Part shown: positions 1 through 6,691 of the stretch, one piece after another
Position numbering within the stretch: the first letter of the stretch is position 1
How the letters are laid out: the number at the start of each line of letters is the position of its first letter
Assembly: GCA_910580155.1 (NCBI GenBank)
Contig: CAJTWX010000020.1
Span: 1-24,143 of the forward strand
DNA from: an uncultured Alphaproteobacteria bacterium
GTDB taxonomy: Bacteria; Pseudomonadota; Alphaproteobacteria; RF32; CAG-239
Length of the DNA: 24,143 bases
Direction of reading: 5' to 3'
The notes under the pieces: generated by a model
What the model was told of the DNA's origin: nothing
Databases searched by the model: none
Seen by the model: only the letters and a program-made list of their open reading frames with translations
Position numbers and translations under genes: made by a program

Positions 1-138
1 CCGAACTGGGTAGAAAATCAGGATAAATATTCCGTTAAATCCATAAGCCGGTTGTATCTGGATACCGCCGCCCATATTTTAGCAGAGCTGGAATGGAAAG
101 TTCCCGAGATAATGCAAAAGCTCTATGAGGTCTATTAA
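1..138 (+). CDS. C-terminal fragment of an unknown protein
   Basis: Frame 1 is open from the first base of the window and ends at TAA 136-138, leaving 45 residues of a gene that starts upstream. The visible part (beginning PNWVENQDKYS and ending KLYEVY) looks alpha-helical, with alternating hydrophobic and charged residues and no motif I recognise. No hairpin terminator follows; the promoter of the next gene begins only five bases after the stop codon. It is called coding because the frame is uninterrupted and the next start is well separated; the function cannot be judged from this tail. Confidence 0.55.
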   Translation, partial: PNWVENQDKYSVKSISRLYLDTAAHILAELEWKVPEIMQKLYEVY

Positions 139-142
139 AGAG

Positions 143-170
143 TTGACAAAAAAATAAATCTGATTATACT
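143..170 (+). promoter_or_regulatory. Sigma70-type promoter of the helical-repeat gene
   Basis: TTGACA at 143-148 and TATACT at 165-170 are separated by 16 bp, with a TG two bases further upstream than a standard extended -10. Transcription would start near 177 and give a leader of about 43 nt before the ATG at 220. The arrangement matches the promoters of six other lineage-specific genes in this window. Confidence 0.7.
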
Positions 171-219
171 TCGTTCCGATTAAGTTATTATGATGTCCAA
201 CAATTAAAAACACACAATT

Positions 220-996
220 ATGAACGAAGAAAAAATGAGCTTGGCGGAAATTGCCAAATTGCGTGAAACGGCTCAAACTGAAAGAGCAACCCGTAAAAAA
301 ATTCAAAAGGAAATATGTTTCGTCTTCGATAAAAAAGGTCTGTCGTCTGGGCGCCAGATGGCAATTCTCCGGCGTGGTCGCAGTACAGAAATTATCCCTT
401 TGATGAATGCTTATGTCCGCGCAAATATTGCAAACTATACACTGAGTGACGAAGCCCAGATGTATCTTTATGATAAGCAGGGCTTATCTCCGTTTTGGGA
501 AAATGTATACAAGCGGTTAATAACTGATTTTCCTTTATGTGAAAAGCTTCAGCGGCAGTTGGTTAAAGACAGGAAATACAGATGCGAACAGCGCCTTTCT
601 CCGGATGTCGAAATCTTTTTGCTATCGTGTGCTCTTCAGGAAAAAGACTGTGACAGAATAAATGCGTACAGTTATTTTAATGTAGTCGAGCGTTATCTGA
701 CCAGATATATTTTGTCTGAAAAAGCAGAAATTTATTTTCTGCAAGAGTTCCTGAACATAAAAGGCGACCGTGACTCATATATGGATTTATGTGAAAATCT
801 TGTGCATACATATCTGAAAAGAGAACACCAGTTAAGCCTGAAGGCGGAAAAGATTCTCTTGGCACACGGTAACCACTTGCAGATTATGACATACATCCAA
901 AACGCGCCCAACGGCCTGAAATCCGAAGAAGAACTTCTGGCCCGCGGCAACCGCAAAGAAATCACTGCTTATTTCGAACGTTACGTCGAGCTTTAG
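220..996 (+). CDS. Unknown protein with helical tandem repeats
   Basis: A 258-residue protein without signal peptide or membrane segment, so probably cytoplasmic. The first ~50 residues are rich in Lys, Arg and Glu. From about residue 74 a loose unit recurs about every 30-45 residues, with the core LS-x-(E/D)AE-x-x-LL-x-x-G followed by an aromatic-rich helix: LSDEAQMYL, LSPDVEIFLL, LSEKAEIYFL, LSLKAEKILLAHG and LKSEEELLARG. This resembles a helical solenoid (HEAT or ankyrin-like), which usually serves protein binding, but I do not recognise the family. It is a single-gene unit with its own promoter and terminator. The ATG at 220 has no Shine-Dalgarno sequence; the leader is AT-rich. Confidence 0.75.
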   Translation: MNEEKMSLAEIAKLRETAQTERATRKKIQKEICFVFDKKGLSSGRQMAILRRGRSTEIIPLMNAYVRANIANYTLSDEAQMYLYDKQGLSPFWENVYKRLITDFPLCEKLQRQLVKDRKYRCEQRLSPDVEIFLLSCALQEKDCDRINAYSYFNVVERYLTRYILSEKAEIYFLQEFLNIKGDRDSYMDLCENLVHTYLKREHQLSLKAEKILLAHGNHLQIMTYIQNAPNGLKSEEELLARGNRKEITAYFERYVEL

Positions 997-1004
997 AAAC
1001 AGTC

Positions 1005-1036
1005 AAACGCCACACCTTGAAAGGTGCGGCGTTTTT
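1005..1036 (+). terminator. Intrinsic terminator of the helical-repeat gene
   Basis: AAACGCC-A-CACCTT pairs with AAGGTG-C-GGCGTTT around a tight loop with one A-C mismatch, and runs into TTTTTCTTT on the plus strand. It lies eight bases after the stop codon. The stem could also work for the converging nitroreductase, but no T-run follows it in that direction. Confidence 0.8.
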
Positions 1037-1089
1037 CTTTATACATTCAAGACACAGATAGGGAAAGGTTATGTTTTTAAGAAAAATAA

Positions 1090-1620
1090 TTAAAAACTTC
1101 CCCAGTGCACTTTCTCAACATTAAGCCTGTCTGCAGGAACTTTCGGTTCTTCTTCGGGGTATCCGATAGTCACAATCGCAACCGGCAGCATAGTTTCGGG
1201 CATATTGAATTTCTTGCGCAGATTATCAATTACCATCGGCATCGGCGCAGCGCCACAAAAACAAGCGCCCAGACCTTTGGCGTGGCAGGCAAGCAGCAGG
1301 TTCTGGGCAGCCAGCGCGCCGTCAATCTGTGCATAGTTCCAGCCCTCTTTTTCGCGGTGGAAAGTTTCTTCCTCGTCCGCACAAACCACAATCACGCACG
1401 CTGCATCTTTGGCAAACGAAGTCCACGGCTGCACCGCCCGCAGTGTCCGCAAAACTTCCTTGTCTTCAAGCACCAAAAAATGCCAAGGCTGTTTGTTGTG
1501 CGCTGATGGCGCATAGCTTGCCGCACGGATAAGTTCCAATATTTCATCTTTTGTGAGCGTCTTTTCAGGGTTATATTTTCTGATAGAGCGTCTGCTCAAT
1601 AATCCTTCATATAGTTCCAT
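1090..1620 (-). CDS. Nitroreductase-family FMN oxidoreductase
   Basis: A 176-residue member of the nitroreductase family, which are FMN-dependent, NAD(P)H-using flavoenzymes that normally work as dimers. Visible signatures are RRSIRKY near residue 10 (FMN phosphate contacts), APSAHNKQPWHFLV near 37-50, a central DGALAAQNLLLACHAKGLG helix region, and the C-terminal TIGYPEEEP. Length fits the short NfnB-like bacterial branch. The frame is open further upstream, but ATG 1618-1620 has an AGGAG seven to eight bases before it and begins exactly where family homology starts. It lies 34 bases downstream of the UPF0149-like gene on the same strand, so the two are probably co-transcribed. Substrate cannot be predicted from sequence. 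Confidence 0.93.
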   Translation of the reverse strand: MELYEGLLSRRSIRKYNPEKTLTKDEILELIRAASYAPSAHNKQPWHFLVLEDKEVLRTLRAVQPWTSFAKDAACVIVVCADEEETFHREKEGWNYAQIDGALAAQNLLLACHAKGLGACFCGAAPMPMVIDNLRKKFNMPETMLPVAIVTIGYPEEEPKVPADRLNVEKVHWGSF

Positions 1621-1654
1621 AAGTTTATCTCCTGATGTAAAAAAAAGAAAAAAG

Positions 1655-2269
1655 CTAGTTGAGTTGTCGTTGCAGTTTGGCAATATTCGGCAAAATAAGA
1701 TTTTCAATCAAAAACTTAAATGTTTTCTCAACAGTTTTGTCGGTGTGTTTGATAACCTCAGATATATCTTCGGGGTCTTCTGCCTTTTCAAGCTTTTTAG
1801 CAAGCATTTCATAAACACCTGCCATATCGGAAAGCGAGTTAATGAGTTCTGCCGCAAATTGGGGAATGTTCAAACTCTCGCATCCACCCCAAAAGCCCTC
1901 TACAAAACCGCGTTCCACCTGTTCTGCCCGCATAAGGCAAAATGCGCCCAAATCTTTTTTGTCTTTGGCCGTCATCACTGGCAGCTCAAGCGTATTGGTC
2001 TGAATAATTTCAAACATCTCATCCCACAGCCCCATAAAAAATTTAAAAAACAGCTCGGCTTCTGCTTTGGTTGTAAGCCGCGGCTGCTTGTCTTCGGGAA
2101 AGAGTGAAGAGATAACGTCTGTCGGGCGCAGATTGTTGTTCGGGCTGCAAATTGCACCGGCAAATTTAAGCTTAACCACCTGCAGCGGGGTAGGGCACTG
2201 ATAATGGTCTAAAAACCGCTGAAATTTATCATCCCCAATGTATAAATTTTCACTTTGCATTTTTTTCAT
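1655..2269 (-). CDS. UPF0149/YecA-like protein of unknown function
   Basis: About 204 residues from ATG 2269 (a second ATG at 2260 gives 201); neither has a clear Shine-Dalgarno site. The N-terminal part (FLDHYQCPTPLQVVKLKFAGAICSPNN) has the layout of UPF0149/YgfB-YecA proteins, where a short helix, a Pro-containing turn and a helix leading to a Cys-Ser/Gly-Pro segment are typical. The middle RAEQVERGFVEGFWGG resembles the family motif in which an Ala/Trp-rich helix leads into GF-x-x-G. No C-terminal SEC zinc motif is visible. It precedes the nitroreductase by 34 bases. The family match is by pattern only and is moderate; the function is unknown. Confidence 0.6.
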   Translation of the reverse strand: MKKMQSENLYIGDDKFQRFLDHYQCPTPLQVVKLKFAGAICSPNNNLRPTDVISSLFPEDKQPRLTTKAEAELFFKFFMGLWDEMFEIIQTNTLELPVMTAKDKKDLGAFCLMRAEQVERGFVEGFWGGCESLNIPQFAAELINSLSDMAGVYEMLAKKLEKAEDPEDISEVIKHTDKTVEKTFKFLIENLILPNIAKLQRQLN

Positions 2270-2282
2270 CTTTGTATATACT
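2255..2282 (+). promoter_or_regulatory. Candidate promoter of the lipoprotein-PMM operon
   Basis: TTGCAT (2255-2260) and TATACT (2277-2282) are 16 bp apart. The -35 box lies inside the first codons of the divergent UPF0149-like gene, so the two transcription units share a very compact divergent control region. Confidence 0.5.
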
Positions 2283-2319
2283 AACCAACATACATATAAT
2301 TTAATGGGAGTTTTACAAA

Positions 2320-2634
2320 TTGTCCACTCTAAAATTGTCATTGTTACTATCTTTAGTGTTAGGGATATCAGCCTGTTCGCAGTTCCGTGCGTTTGAAGAC
2401 CGCCGCCGCGAACCCGGAACGGAATATGTCTACGTTGGCGCCTCCAAACCGGCCGCGCCAGTGTTGTGCTATAATCCGCTGTGGGAAAGTGACGCCGGCT
2501 TGCTTGAAAAAGCCGATGCCTTATGCAGGCAAAACGACGCCGCAAGCAAAGCGGAACTGATAGATAAAGACTATTTTACCTGTCGGCTCTTTGTACCTTC
2601 CAAAGCATACTATAGATGTGTCGCTCAAGAGTAG
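2320..2634 (+). CDS. Small lipoprotein of unknown function
   Basis: A 104-residue precursor with a lipoprotein signal: a Leu-rich core (residues 5-15) ending in the lipobox GISAC, with Cys19 the expected lipidated residue, so it should be anchored in the inner or outer membrane through Lol. The mature part carries RRREPGTEYVYVG, a VLCYNPLWESD segment and FTCRL, with three further cysteines. I associate this layout with a small lipoprotein common in Alphaproteobacteria; no function is known to me. The start is TTG 2320, chosen because GGGAG lies nine bases upstream and it places the signal peptide at the N-terminus; there is no in-frame ATG nearby. The next gene starts 23 bases after the stop, suggesting an operon. 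Confidence 0.78.
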   Translation: MSTLKLSLLLSLVLGISACSQFRAFEDRRREPGTEYVYVGASKPAAPVLCYNPLWESDAGLLEKADALCRQNDAASKAELIDKDYFTCRLFVPSKAYYRCVAQE

Positions 2635-2657
2635 CACCGTTTATAGAAGGAGGTTTT

Positions 2658-3368
2658 ATGAATATATATATTTTCGATATGGACGGAACGCTCACCCCTG
2701 CACGTCAGCCGATGATGCCGGATTTTGCGTTTCGTTTTCTGCCGTGGCTTAAAGCGCATATGGCATATCTGGCCGCCGGTTCAAACTATGAAAAAGTAAC
2801 CGAACAGCTGCCGCCGGACGCTGTTTCAGCCTTTAGCGGCATATATAGCTCAATGGGCAATGTGTTTCATAAAAAAGGCAATGAGGTTTATCGTAACGAG
2901 ATTAAGCTCAATAAAGAAATGCTGCAATATCTCGAGCGTTGCCGCCGCAACACGGCGTATGATGGCAAATTGTTCGGCAATTATCTTGAACTACGCACCG
3001 GAATGTTAAACTTCAGCGTGCTCGGGCGCAACTGCCCGTTTTCCGAACGCGCCAGATACAGCGAATGGGACGCTGTGCACCGCGAGCGCGAAACCATCGC
3101 TAAAGAGATGAATGAGAAGTTTCCCGAATACGACAGTAGTGTCGGCGGCAAAATCTCGATTGATATCGTCACTAAAGGCTGTGGCAAAGAGCAGGTTGCC
3201 ACGCGCATCCGTGAGGCTCACCCGAATGATAAGCTGATATTTTTCGGCGACCGCACCGAAAAAGGCGGTAACGACTATAAACTGGCTGAGACTTTACGCC
3301 AAATGGATAATACCGAAGTCGTGCCGGTCACCACGCCGGATGATGTGCTGACATATCTCGGGATATAA
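2658..3368 (+). CDS. Eukaryotic-type phosphomannomutase-like HAD enzyme
   Basis: A 236-residue HAD-superfamily protein that follows the alpha-phosphomannomutase (PMM1/PMM2/SEC53) plan rather than the bacterial ManB plan. It has the catalytic DMDGTLT (residues 7-13), the sugar-phosphate segment ELRTGMLNFSVLGRNC (111-126), GGKISIDIVTKG (163-174) and the metal-binding FFGDRTEKGGNDYK (195-208), each close to the PMM equivalents. It would convert mannose-6-phosphate to mannose-1-phosphate for GDP-mannose or glycan synthesis; a related sugar-phosphate phosphatase role is possible. ATG 2658 is preceded by AAGGAGG at 2647-2653, which overrules an in-frame upstream ATG at 2616. It appears co-transcribed with the small lipoprotein. 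Confidence 0.85.
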   Translation: MNIYIFDMDGTLTPARQPMMPDFAFRFLPWLKAHMAYLAAGSNYEKVTEQLPPDAVSAFSGIYSSMGNVFHKKGNEVYRNEIKLNKEMLQYLERCRRNTAYDGKLFGNYLELRTGMLNFSVLGRNCPFSERARYSEWDAVHRERETIAKEMNEKFPEYDSSVGGKISIDIVTKGCGKEQVATRIREAHPNDKLIFFGDRTEKGGNDYKLAETLRQMDNTEVVPVTTPDDVLTYLGI

Positions 3369-3435
3369 CCGCTTTCTTTTCGCATCATTGTAAAGAGCAT
3401 TAGCATCGTGGTTTCTCAATCTGCAAAAGCTAAAA

Positions 3436-3467
3436 AAATGCCGCTCCTCAAAAGAGGAACGGCATTT
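3436..3467 (-). terminator. Intrinsic terminator of the first beta-repeat gene
   Basis: AAATGCC-G-x-TCCTC pairs with GAGGA-x-C-GGCATTT around AAAA. On the minus strand the stem is followed by a run of seven Ts, directly after the stop of the gene ending at 3473. On the plus strand only a weak T-tail follows, so any role for the PMM gene would be minor. Confidence 0.85.
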
Positions 3468-3472
3468 AAAGT

Positions 3473-4489
3473 TTAACACAACAATAAAATCAGCTGTGTA
3501 AGATAGCGGGCATAAGCCAAGTCGTGTTCCGAAGCCCGTTGCAATTCGCTCACAGCTTTTTGCCGTAGTTCTTGAAGCGGTAAATCCGTATCAATCACAA
3601 ACGGGTAGTCTTGATACATAAAAAATGCGCCTGACTTGCCAAACGGCTGAAAATCATAAATATCAAAGAAATGAAACCTCTCGCCATTGCCCAAAGATAA
3701 GGATAAACGGTTCTTTTGATCATAAACCGTTCCATTGGCAAAGAGATAATCCACCGTAGAAACGGCAAGTACAAGTTTTCCGTTTTCTGCCGAATACACG
3801 CCTTTGTAACGCATACCATTATAAGCCAGAAAATAAGTATCACCGACCTTAACAAACGTTGTCTTTTTCTCGTTGCAGGCAAAAATCTGCTGATTAAACC
3901 GGTTATACACTCGCACTATTCCTTTATAGTGAACGGCATAACTGCCGTTATCAAAAAAGAAAAGCTTTTCTGCGTGAAAAGGTTCGAAAAGGCGGATAAC
4001 TTTGCCGTCTTCAAATTTGCAGATATACCAGAGAGATAGGTTGTGTTTCAGCCCTTGCTCATAAGCAAACAAGTTGTCTGGTCCGTTCACAACGTTCCAA
4101 ACCTTAAAGCCGAGACTCACTTTTTGTTCAGCATTTTTGTAATGAAAAATGAAAGTTTCATCTTGCGCTGTTTCTTTTAGGGCCAATCCGTTAGAAAAAA
4201 TACGGATATCATCGCTGTCAAGACTGGCTGTCTTTTCTTTTTGTTTGGTATAAACACTCCACTGGCAACCATCCCGATGTTCTTTGCAAAGAGCAACAGA
4301 GCCATCCGTAAGAGTAAGAATACTTTTAAATGAAGCGGATTGAAAAAGATTTCCGCATTCATCATAGAGCATCGCATAATCGCCGTCATATAAAGAAAAC
4401 CAACCGTTGTCATAAAAGTCCCAATGACTGAGGAAAACAAAAGCTTCAGGCTCAGTAGCTAAAACTCTCCAATATTTTTCTAAATCCAT
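3473..4489 (-). CDS. NG/WG-like beta-repeat protein, paralogue 1
   Basis: A 338-residue soluble protein with no signal peptide. A short N-terminal helix (MDLEKYWRVL) is followed by irregular beta repeats, each with an aromatic-x-NG turn and then a Tyr/Phe strand ending near an Asn/Asp-Gly: FYDNGWFSL with AMLYDECGNLF, IFSNGLALK, FFFDNGSYAVHYKG with VYNRFNQQIF, and LFANGTVYD. This recalls WG/KWG beta-propeller-like repeats, but I do not recognise a named family. The C-terminus (PFVIDTDLPLQELRQKAVSEL) is helical and matches the C-terminal region of the gene at 9371 (LVFDTRMSAVETRQAVVEVL). It forms a single-gene unit with its own promoter and terminator. There is no Shine-Dalgarno site before ATG 4489. 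Confidence 0.8.
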   Translation of the reverse strand: MDLEKYWRVLATEPEAFVFLSHWDFYDNGWFSLYDGDYAMLYDECGNLFQSASFKSILTLTDGSVALCKEHRDGCQWSVYTKQKEKTASLDSDDIRIFSNGLALKETAQDETFIFHYKNAEQKVSLGFKVWNVVNGPDNLFAYEQGLKHNLSLWYICKFEDGKVIRLFEPFHAEKLFFFDNGSYAVHYKGIVRVYNRFNQQIFACNEKKTTFVKVGDTYFLAYNGMRYKGVYSAENGKLVLAVSTVDYLFANGTVYDQKNRLSLSLGNGERFHFFDIYDFQPFGKSGAFFMYQDYPFVIDTDLPLQELRQKAVSELQRASEHDLAYARYLTQLILLLC

Positions 4490-4502
4490 AGTGAAAATAA
4501 TT

Positions 4503-4527
4503 TTAAATGAAACAATAATATTTAATT
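4503..4527 (-). repeat. Near-identical 25-nt leader box, copy 1
   Basis: This 25-base AT-rich segment in the 5' leader of the gene ending at 3473 differs by one base (4507) from 5649-5673 in the leader of the neighbouring paralogue. It sits between the predicted transcription start and the ATG, 13 bases before the start codon. It may be a regulatory site or simply a relic of duplication. Confidence 0.65.
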
Positions 4528-4534
4528 ATCCGAA

Positions 4535-4562
4535 CGATAATGTATAGTTGCTTTTTTGTCAA
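4535..4562 (-). promoter_or_regulatory. Promoter of beta-repeat paralogue 1
   Basis: On the minus strand TTGACA (4557-4562) is followed after 16 bp by TTATCG (4535-4540), or after 17 bp by TATCGT. The -10 is unusual, but the same TTATCGTT occurs at the same spacing in the promoter at 10491-10518. The leader to ATG 4489 is about 40 nt. Confidence 0.6.
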
Positions 4563-4593
4563 CAATAATGTTCCCGTGCCTCAAATATAACAC

Positions 4594-4625
4594 AAAAGCC
4601 CCTCCCGCAAAGGGGAAGGGCTTTT
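4594..4625 (-). terminator. Intrinsic terminator of beta-repeat paralogue 2
   Basis: AAAAGCCC pairs with GGGCTTTT, with an inner, partly mismatched CTCCC/GGGGA stem around GCAAA. It lies four bases after the stop codon of the gene ending at 4630 and is followed by only a short TTTT on the minus strand, so it may be weaker than the others. Confidence 0.7.
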
Positions 4626-4629
4626 GCTG

Positions 4630-5637
4630 TTAGTCAGCACACATCTCGAAAAGGCGCTTTAAGTAAAGAGGATTATCTGAGAAATTATATCCTGATTCAT
4701 CTATTTTTTCGCTCAAATGCTTGCGTTTGGCAGTAGCTTTGGAGTAGCCGTATATCGGGCACAGATAAAACAAGCCATCGTGCCAATAGTAGATAAAAGG
4801 TCCGTCAGCGCATTTGCCATATTCCATCTTGCCACCGAGCCAATAGCCGTTTTTCCCGATTTTGTACGAACGAATAGAAATAGCAGAAAAAACGGTAATT
4901 TCGCCATTATATTCTCCAATAATCTCGCCATCGAAATTTACCAGTAAGTTGTTTTCATACACCACAGCGTGTCCTAAAGCGCGAATGCCAAAGTCTTGCG
5001 AAGAGCAAAGCACGCGGTTGCCACCGGCATTATAAAGTGCGCATCCGCCAATCTCAAACTCATCATTGAAATAGGCGATAAACGCTCCGTCAGGCAAAAA
5101 GTCGATTCTGTGAAACGAAGGCAGTTCAATTTCTTTGAAAGAACTGTCCGTCAAAAGTTGTTTCTTTATCGTTGTTTTGCCGTCTTTTTCGGTATTGCCC
5201 GTTATCCACAAAACCTTGCCGTCAGCAGAAGTTTTTTCTGGGCGTATCCCATTGCCGAAAGGCAGACGTTTCTGCTGTTTCCCGTCCTTTGACAGAAGAT
5301 AAAGCGCATTGTTTTTGCTTAATTCTTCATACAGCATAAATGCGTTTGTCATCGGATAGACCTTTTGCCCGTCATCCAGCGGAATACTGCACATAGGTGT
5401 TGAGTACAAGAAAACATCAATTTGCCTGTTCAAACCGTTTATAGCGCAAATCACGCCGTTATCCAGTACAAAAGCATCTTTGTAGCTGGCAATAAGTTCT
5501 GCTTTAGCAGAGTAAAGAGAAATATTTTTCTCTTTTGTCGCAATTGTAAAACATCCATTAGCGAAAAACTTCAGTTCATCGTTTTTTTGAAATCGGCGGG
5601 TGCTGAAAAAGCGCCAATAATAACCAAATGTATTCAT
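4630..5637 (-). CDS. NG/WG-like beta-repeat protein, paralogue 2
   Basis: A 335-residue soluble protein related to its neighbours. The N-terminus YYWRFFSTRRFQKNDELKFF aligns with YWRHFGEKRFEENQLAFF of the gene at 9371 and more weakly with the gene at 3473, followed in each by an NG-x-F turn and an x-LY strand. Further repeats include ALYLLSKDGKQQKRL, FLPDGAFIAYF with ALYNAGGNRVL, and NGYWLGGKM. The C-terminus is helical (NPLYLKRLFEMCAD). An upstream in-frame ATG at 5661 was rejected because ATG 5637 gives the N-terminus shared with the paralogues; 5661 would lie inside the conserved leader box. No Shine-Dalgarno site is present. Function unknown; probably cytoplasmic. Confidence 0.78.
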   Translation of the reverse strand: MNTFGYYWRFFSTRRFQKNDELKFFANGCFTIATKEKNISLYSAKAELIASYKDAFVLDNGVICAINGLNRQIDVFLYSTPMCSIPLDDGQKVYPMTNAFMLYEELSKNNALYLLSKDGKQQKRLPFGNGIRPEKTSADGKVLWITGNTEKDGKTTIKKQLLTDSSFKEIELPSFHRIDFLPDGAFIAYFNDEFEIGGCALYNAGGNRVLCSSQDFGIRALGHAVVYENNLLVNFDGEIIGEYNGEITVFSAISIRSYKIGKNGYWLGGKMEYGKCADGPFIYYWHDGLFYLCPIYGYSKATAKRKHLSEKIDESGYNFSDNPLYLKRLFEMCAD

Positions 5638-5648
5638 ATCTAAAAAAA

Positions 5649-5673
5649 TTAAGTGAAACAATAATATTTAATT
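5649..5673 (-). repeat. Near-identical 25-nt leader box, copy 2
   Basis: Copy of the segment at 4503-4527 with one base changed (5653), again between the predicted transcription start and the start codon of a beta-repeat gene, here 11 bases before ATG 5637. The flanking sequence on either side is not conserved to the same degree. Confidence 0.65.
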
Positions 5674-5679
5674 GCCGCC

Positions 5680-5707
5680 ATTTTATACGGAATATTTTTT
5701 TTGTCAA
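5680..5707 (-). promoter_or_regulatory. Promoter of beta-repeat paralogue 2
   Basis: Minus-strand TTGACA (5702-5707), 16-bp A-rich spacer, TAAAAT (5680-5685). The leader to ATG 5637 is about 40 nt. The promoter lies between the rpsD terminator and the gene, so this gene does not depend on rpsD transcription. Confidence 0.72.
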
Positions 5708-5742
5708 GAGTTTGTTCGGAACGCATATTCTCGTTTCGACAA

Positions 5743-5767
5743 CAAAAAAGCGGGGCAAAACCCCGCT
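5743..5767 (-). terminator. Intrinsic terminator of rpsD
   Basis: AGCGGGG pairs perfectly with CCCCGCT around a CAAAA/TTTTG loop and is followed by TTTTTT on the minus strand, 27 bases past the rpsD stop codon. Confidence 0.9.
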
Positions 5768-5794
5768 CTGTAAAATTCAGCTTCCGAAAGCTTA

Positions 5795-6409
5795 CTATCT
5801 GGAGTAGAACTCGATAACAAGGTTCGGTTCCATCTGTGCAGCATAAGGAACATCGTCAAACTTCGGAATGAATGTGTACTTAGCAGTCAATTTACCGGCA
5901 TCAACTTCCAAATAAGCAGGAAAGTCACGGTTTTGAGACTGAATAGCAGACAGAACAACAGCCAGCTGCTTTGATTTTTCACGAACTTCAATAACATCAC
6001 CAGCTTTAACAACATAAGAAGGAATGTTTACTTTCTTGCCGTTAACAGTAACGTGACCGTGGTTCACAAACTGGCGTGCAGCAAATACGGTCGGAACAAA
6101 CTTAGCTTTGTAAACCAAGTTATCCAAACGGGACTCGAGCAAACCAATTAAGTTTTCAGCCGCGTCGCCTCTTCTGCGGATAGCTTCTTCATAATATTTA
6201 TGGAACTGCTTTTCGCTGATGTTACCATAATAAACTTTTAATCTTTGTTTAGCATATAATTGCTCACCGTAGTCAGTAGTCTTTTTTCTTCTCTGGCCGT
6301 GTTGTCCCGGAGCATAATTTCTTTTCAAAATCGGGCTGTTCGGATCACCCCAGAGGTTTTGACCGTAACGGCGGCTGTTTTTCTTTTTAGCATTAACAAT
6401 ACTTTTCAT
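5795..6409 (-). CDS. rpsD: 30S ribosomal protein S4
   Basis: A 204-residue S4, the usual length. It binds 16S rRNA early in small-subunit assembly and contributes to decoding fidelity. Family landmarks are RRYGQNLWGDPNSPILKRNY near the N-terminus, PGQHGQRRKKTTDYGEQLYAKQRLK, and the S4 RNA-binding domain around residues 93-155, with SRLDNLVYKAKF and ARQFVNHGHVTVNGKKVNIPSYVVKAGD. ATG 6409 has AAGGA about nine bases upstream. It stands alone here with its own terminator, not in an alpha operon with rpoA. Confidence 0.98.
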   Translation of the reverse strand: MKSIVNAKKKNSRRYGQNLWGDPNSPILKRNYAPGQHGQRRKKTTDYGEQLYAKQRLKVYYGNISEKQFHKYYEEAIRRRGDAAENLIGLLESRLDNLVYKAKFVPTVFAARQFVNHGHVTVNGKKVNIPSYVVKAGDVIEVREKSKQLAVVLSAIQSQNRDFPAYLEVDAGKLTAKYTFIPKFDDVPYAAQMEPNLVIEFYSR

Positions 6410-6475
6410 TTATACAATCCTTTTATAGGTTAATTCATCTTATTGTCCCGATAGTTTTGTCGTTAAAGCGTCTTG

Positions 6476-6481
6476 ATTATA
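6476..6481 (-). promoter_or_regulatory. Candidate -10 element of rpsD
   Basis: A perfect TATAAT on the minus strand, 66 bases before the rpsD start. The -35 region is poor (TTTGGT or TTGGTT with 14-15 bp spacing), so the assignment rests on the -10 alone. It sits at the downstream edge of the probable repeat at 6479-6691. Confidence 0.45.
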
Positions 6482-6691
6482 ACCGGTCATCCCGAAACCA
6501 AACCGCCTGCGCAAACGGAGCATTTCCTGCTCTCTTTCTCGGAAGTAGCCCTAAAATACCGCAAAAATTTTATTTTGCAAGCATTTTTTTGTATTTTTTG
6601 CACTTTTAACGCCCTTTGCAGTTTGTCCCTGATATTCCCCTCCGCCGTAGCCAAAGTTAAGCAGGTGCGGCGCGCACTGGCGCTGCCACTA
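6479..6691 (-). repeat. Probable dispersed intergenic repeat between lolD and rpsD
   Basis: This roughly 210-base stretch holds no convincing gene, yet on the minus strand a frame stays open across it, entering from lolD in another frame and ending TSEKESRKCSVCAGGLVSG at a TGA near 6487. The conceptual product (SGSASARRTCLTLATAEGN and so on) has no start codon of its own and looks familiar to me as a recurrent spurious ORF rather than a protein, which suggests a multi-copy intergenic element. It contains a small perfect hairpin, GAGCA/TGCTC around TTTCC (6518-6532). The recognition comes from memory and could not be tested here. Confidence 0.4.

Noticed and set aside
1621..1707. N-terminal extension of the nitroreductase
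   Set aside because: The extra 29 residues overlap the upstream gene, show no homology, and the later ATG at 1620 has a good AGGAG.
1553..2107. Plus-strand ORF of 184 codons
   Set aside because: It is the antisense shadow of the nitroreductase and UPF0149-like genes, both of which have family motifs.
2270..2545. N-terminal extension of the UPF0149-like gene to 2545
   Set aside because: It runs antisense through the signal peptide and most of the lipoprotein gene, and the extra sequence is Arg-rich and unlike any domain.
2616..2657. Upstream start for the phosphomannomutase-like gene
   Set aside because: AAGGAGG lies just before ATG 2658 and the HAD motif begins at residue 7 from there; the upstream ATG overlaps the lipoprotein gene.
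3473..5637. Beta-repeat genes as polymorphic toxins or secreted effectors
   Set aside because: There is no signal peptide, toxin domain, immunity-gene pair or secretion-system gene nearby, so the idea has no support in the sequence.
6410..6688. Possible tRNA or structured RNA in the lolD-rpsD gap
   Set aside because: No cloverleaf could be folded; the only perfect hairpin is five base pairs and lies upstream of the candidate rpsD promoter.
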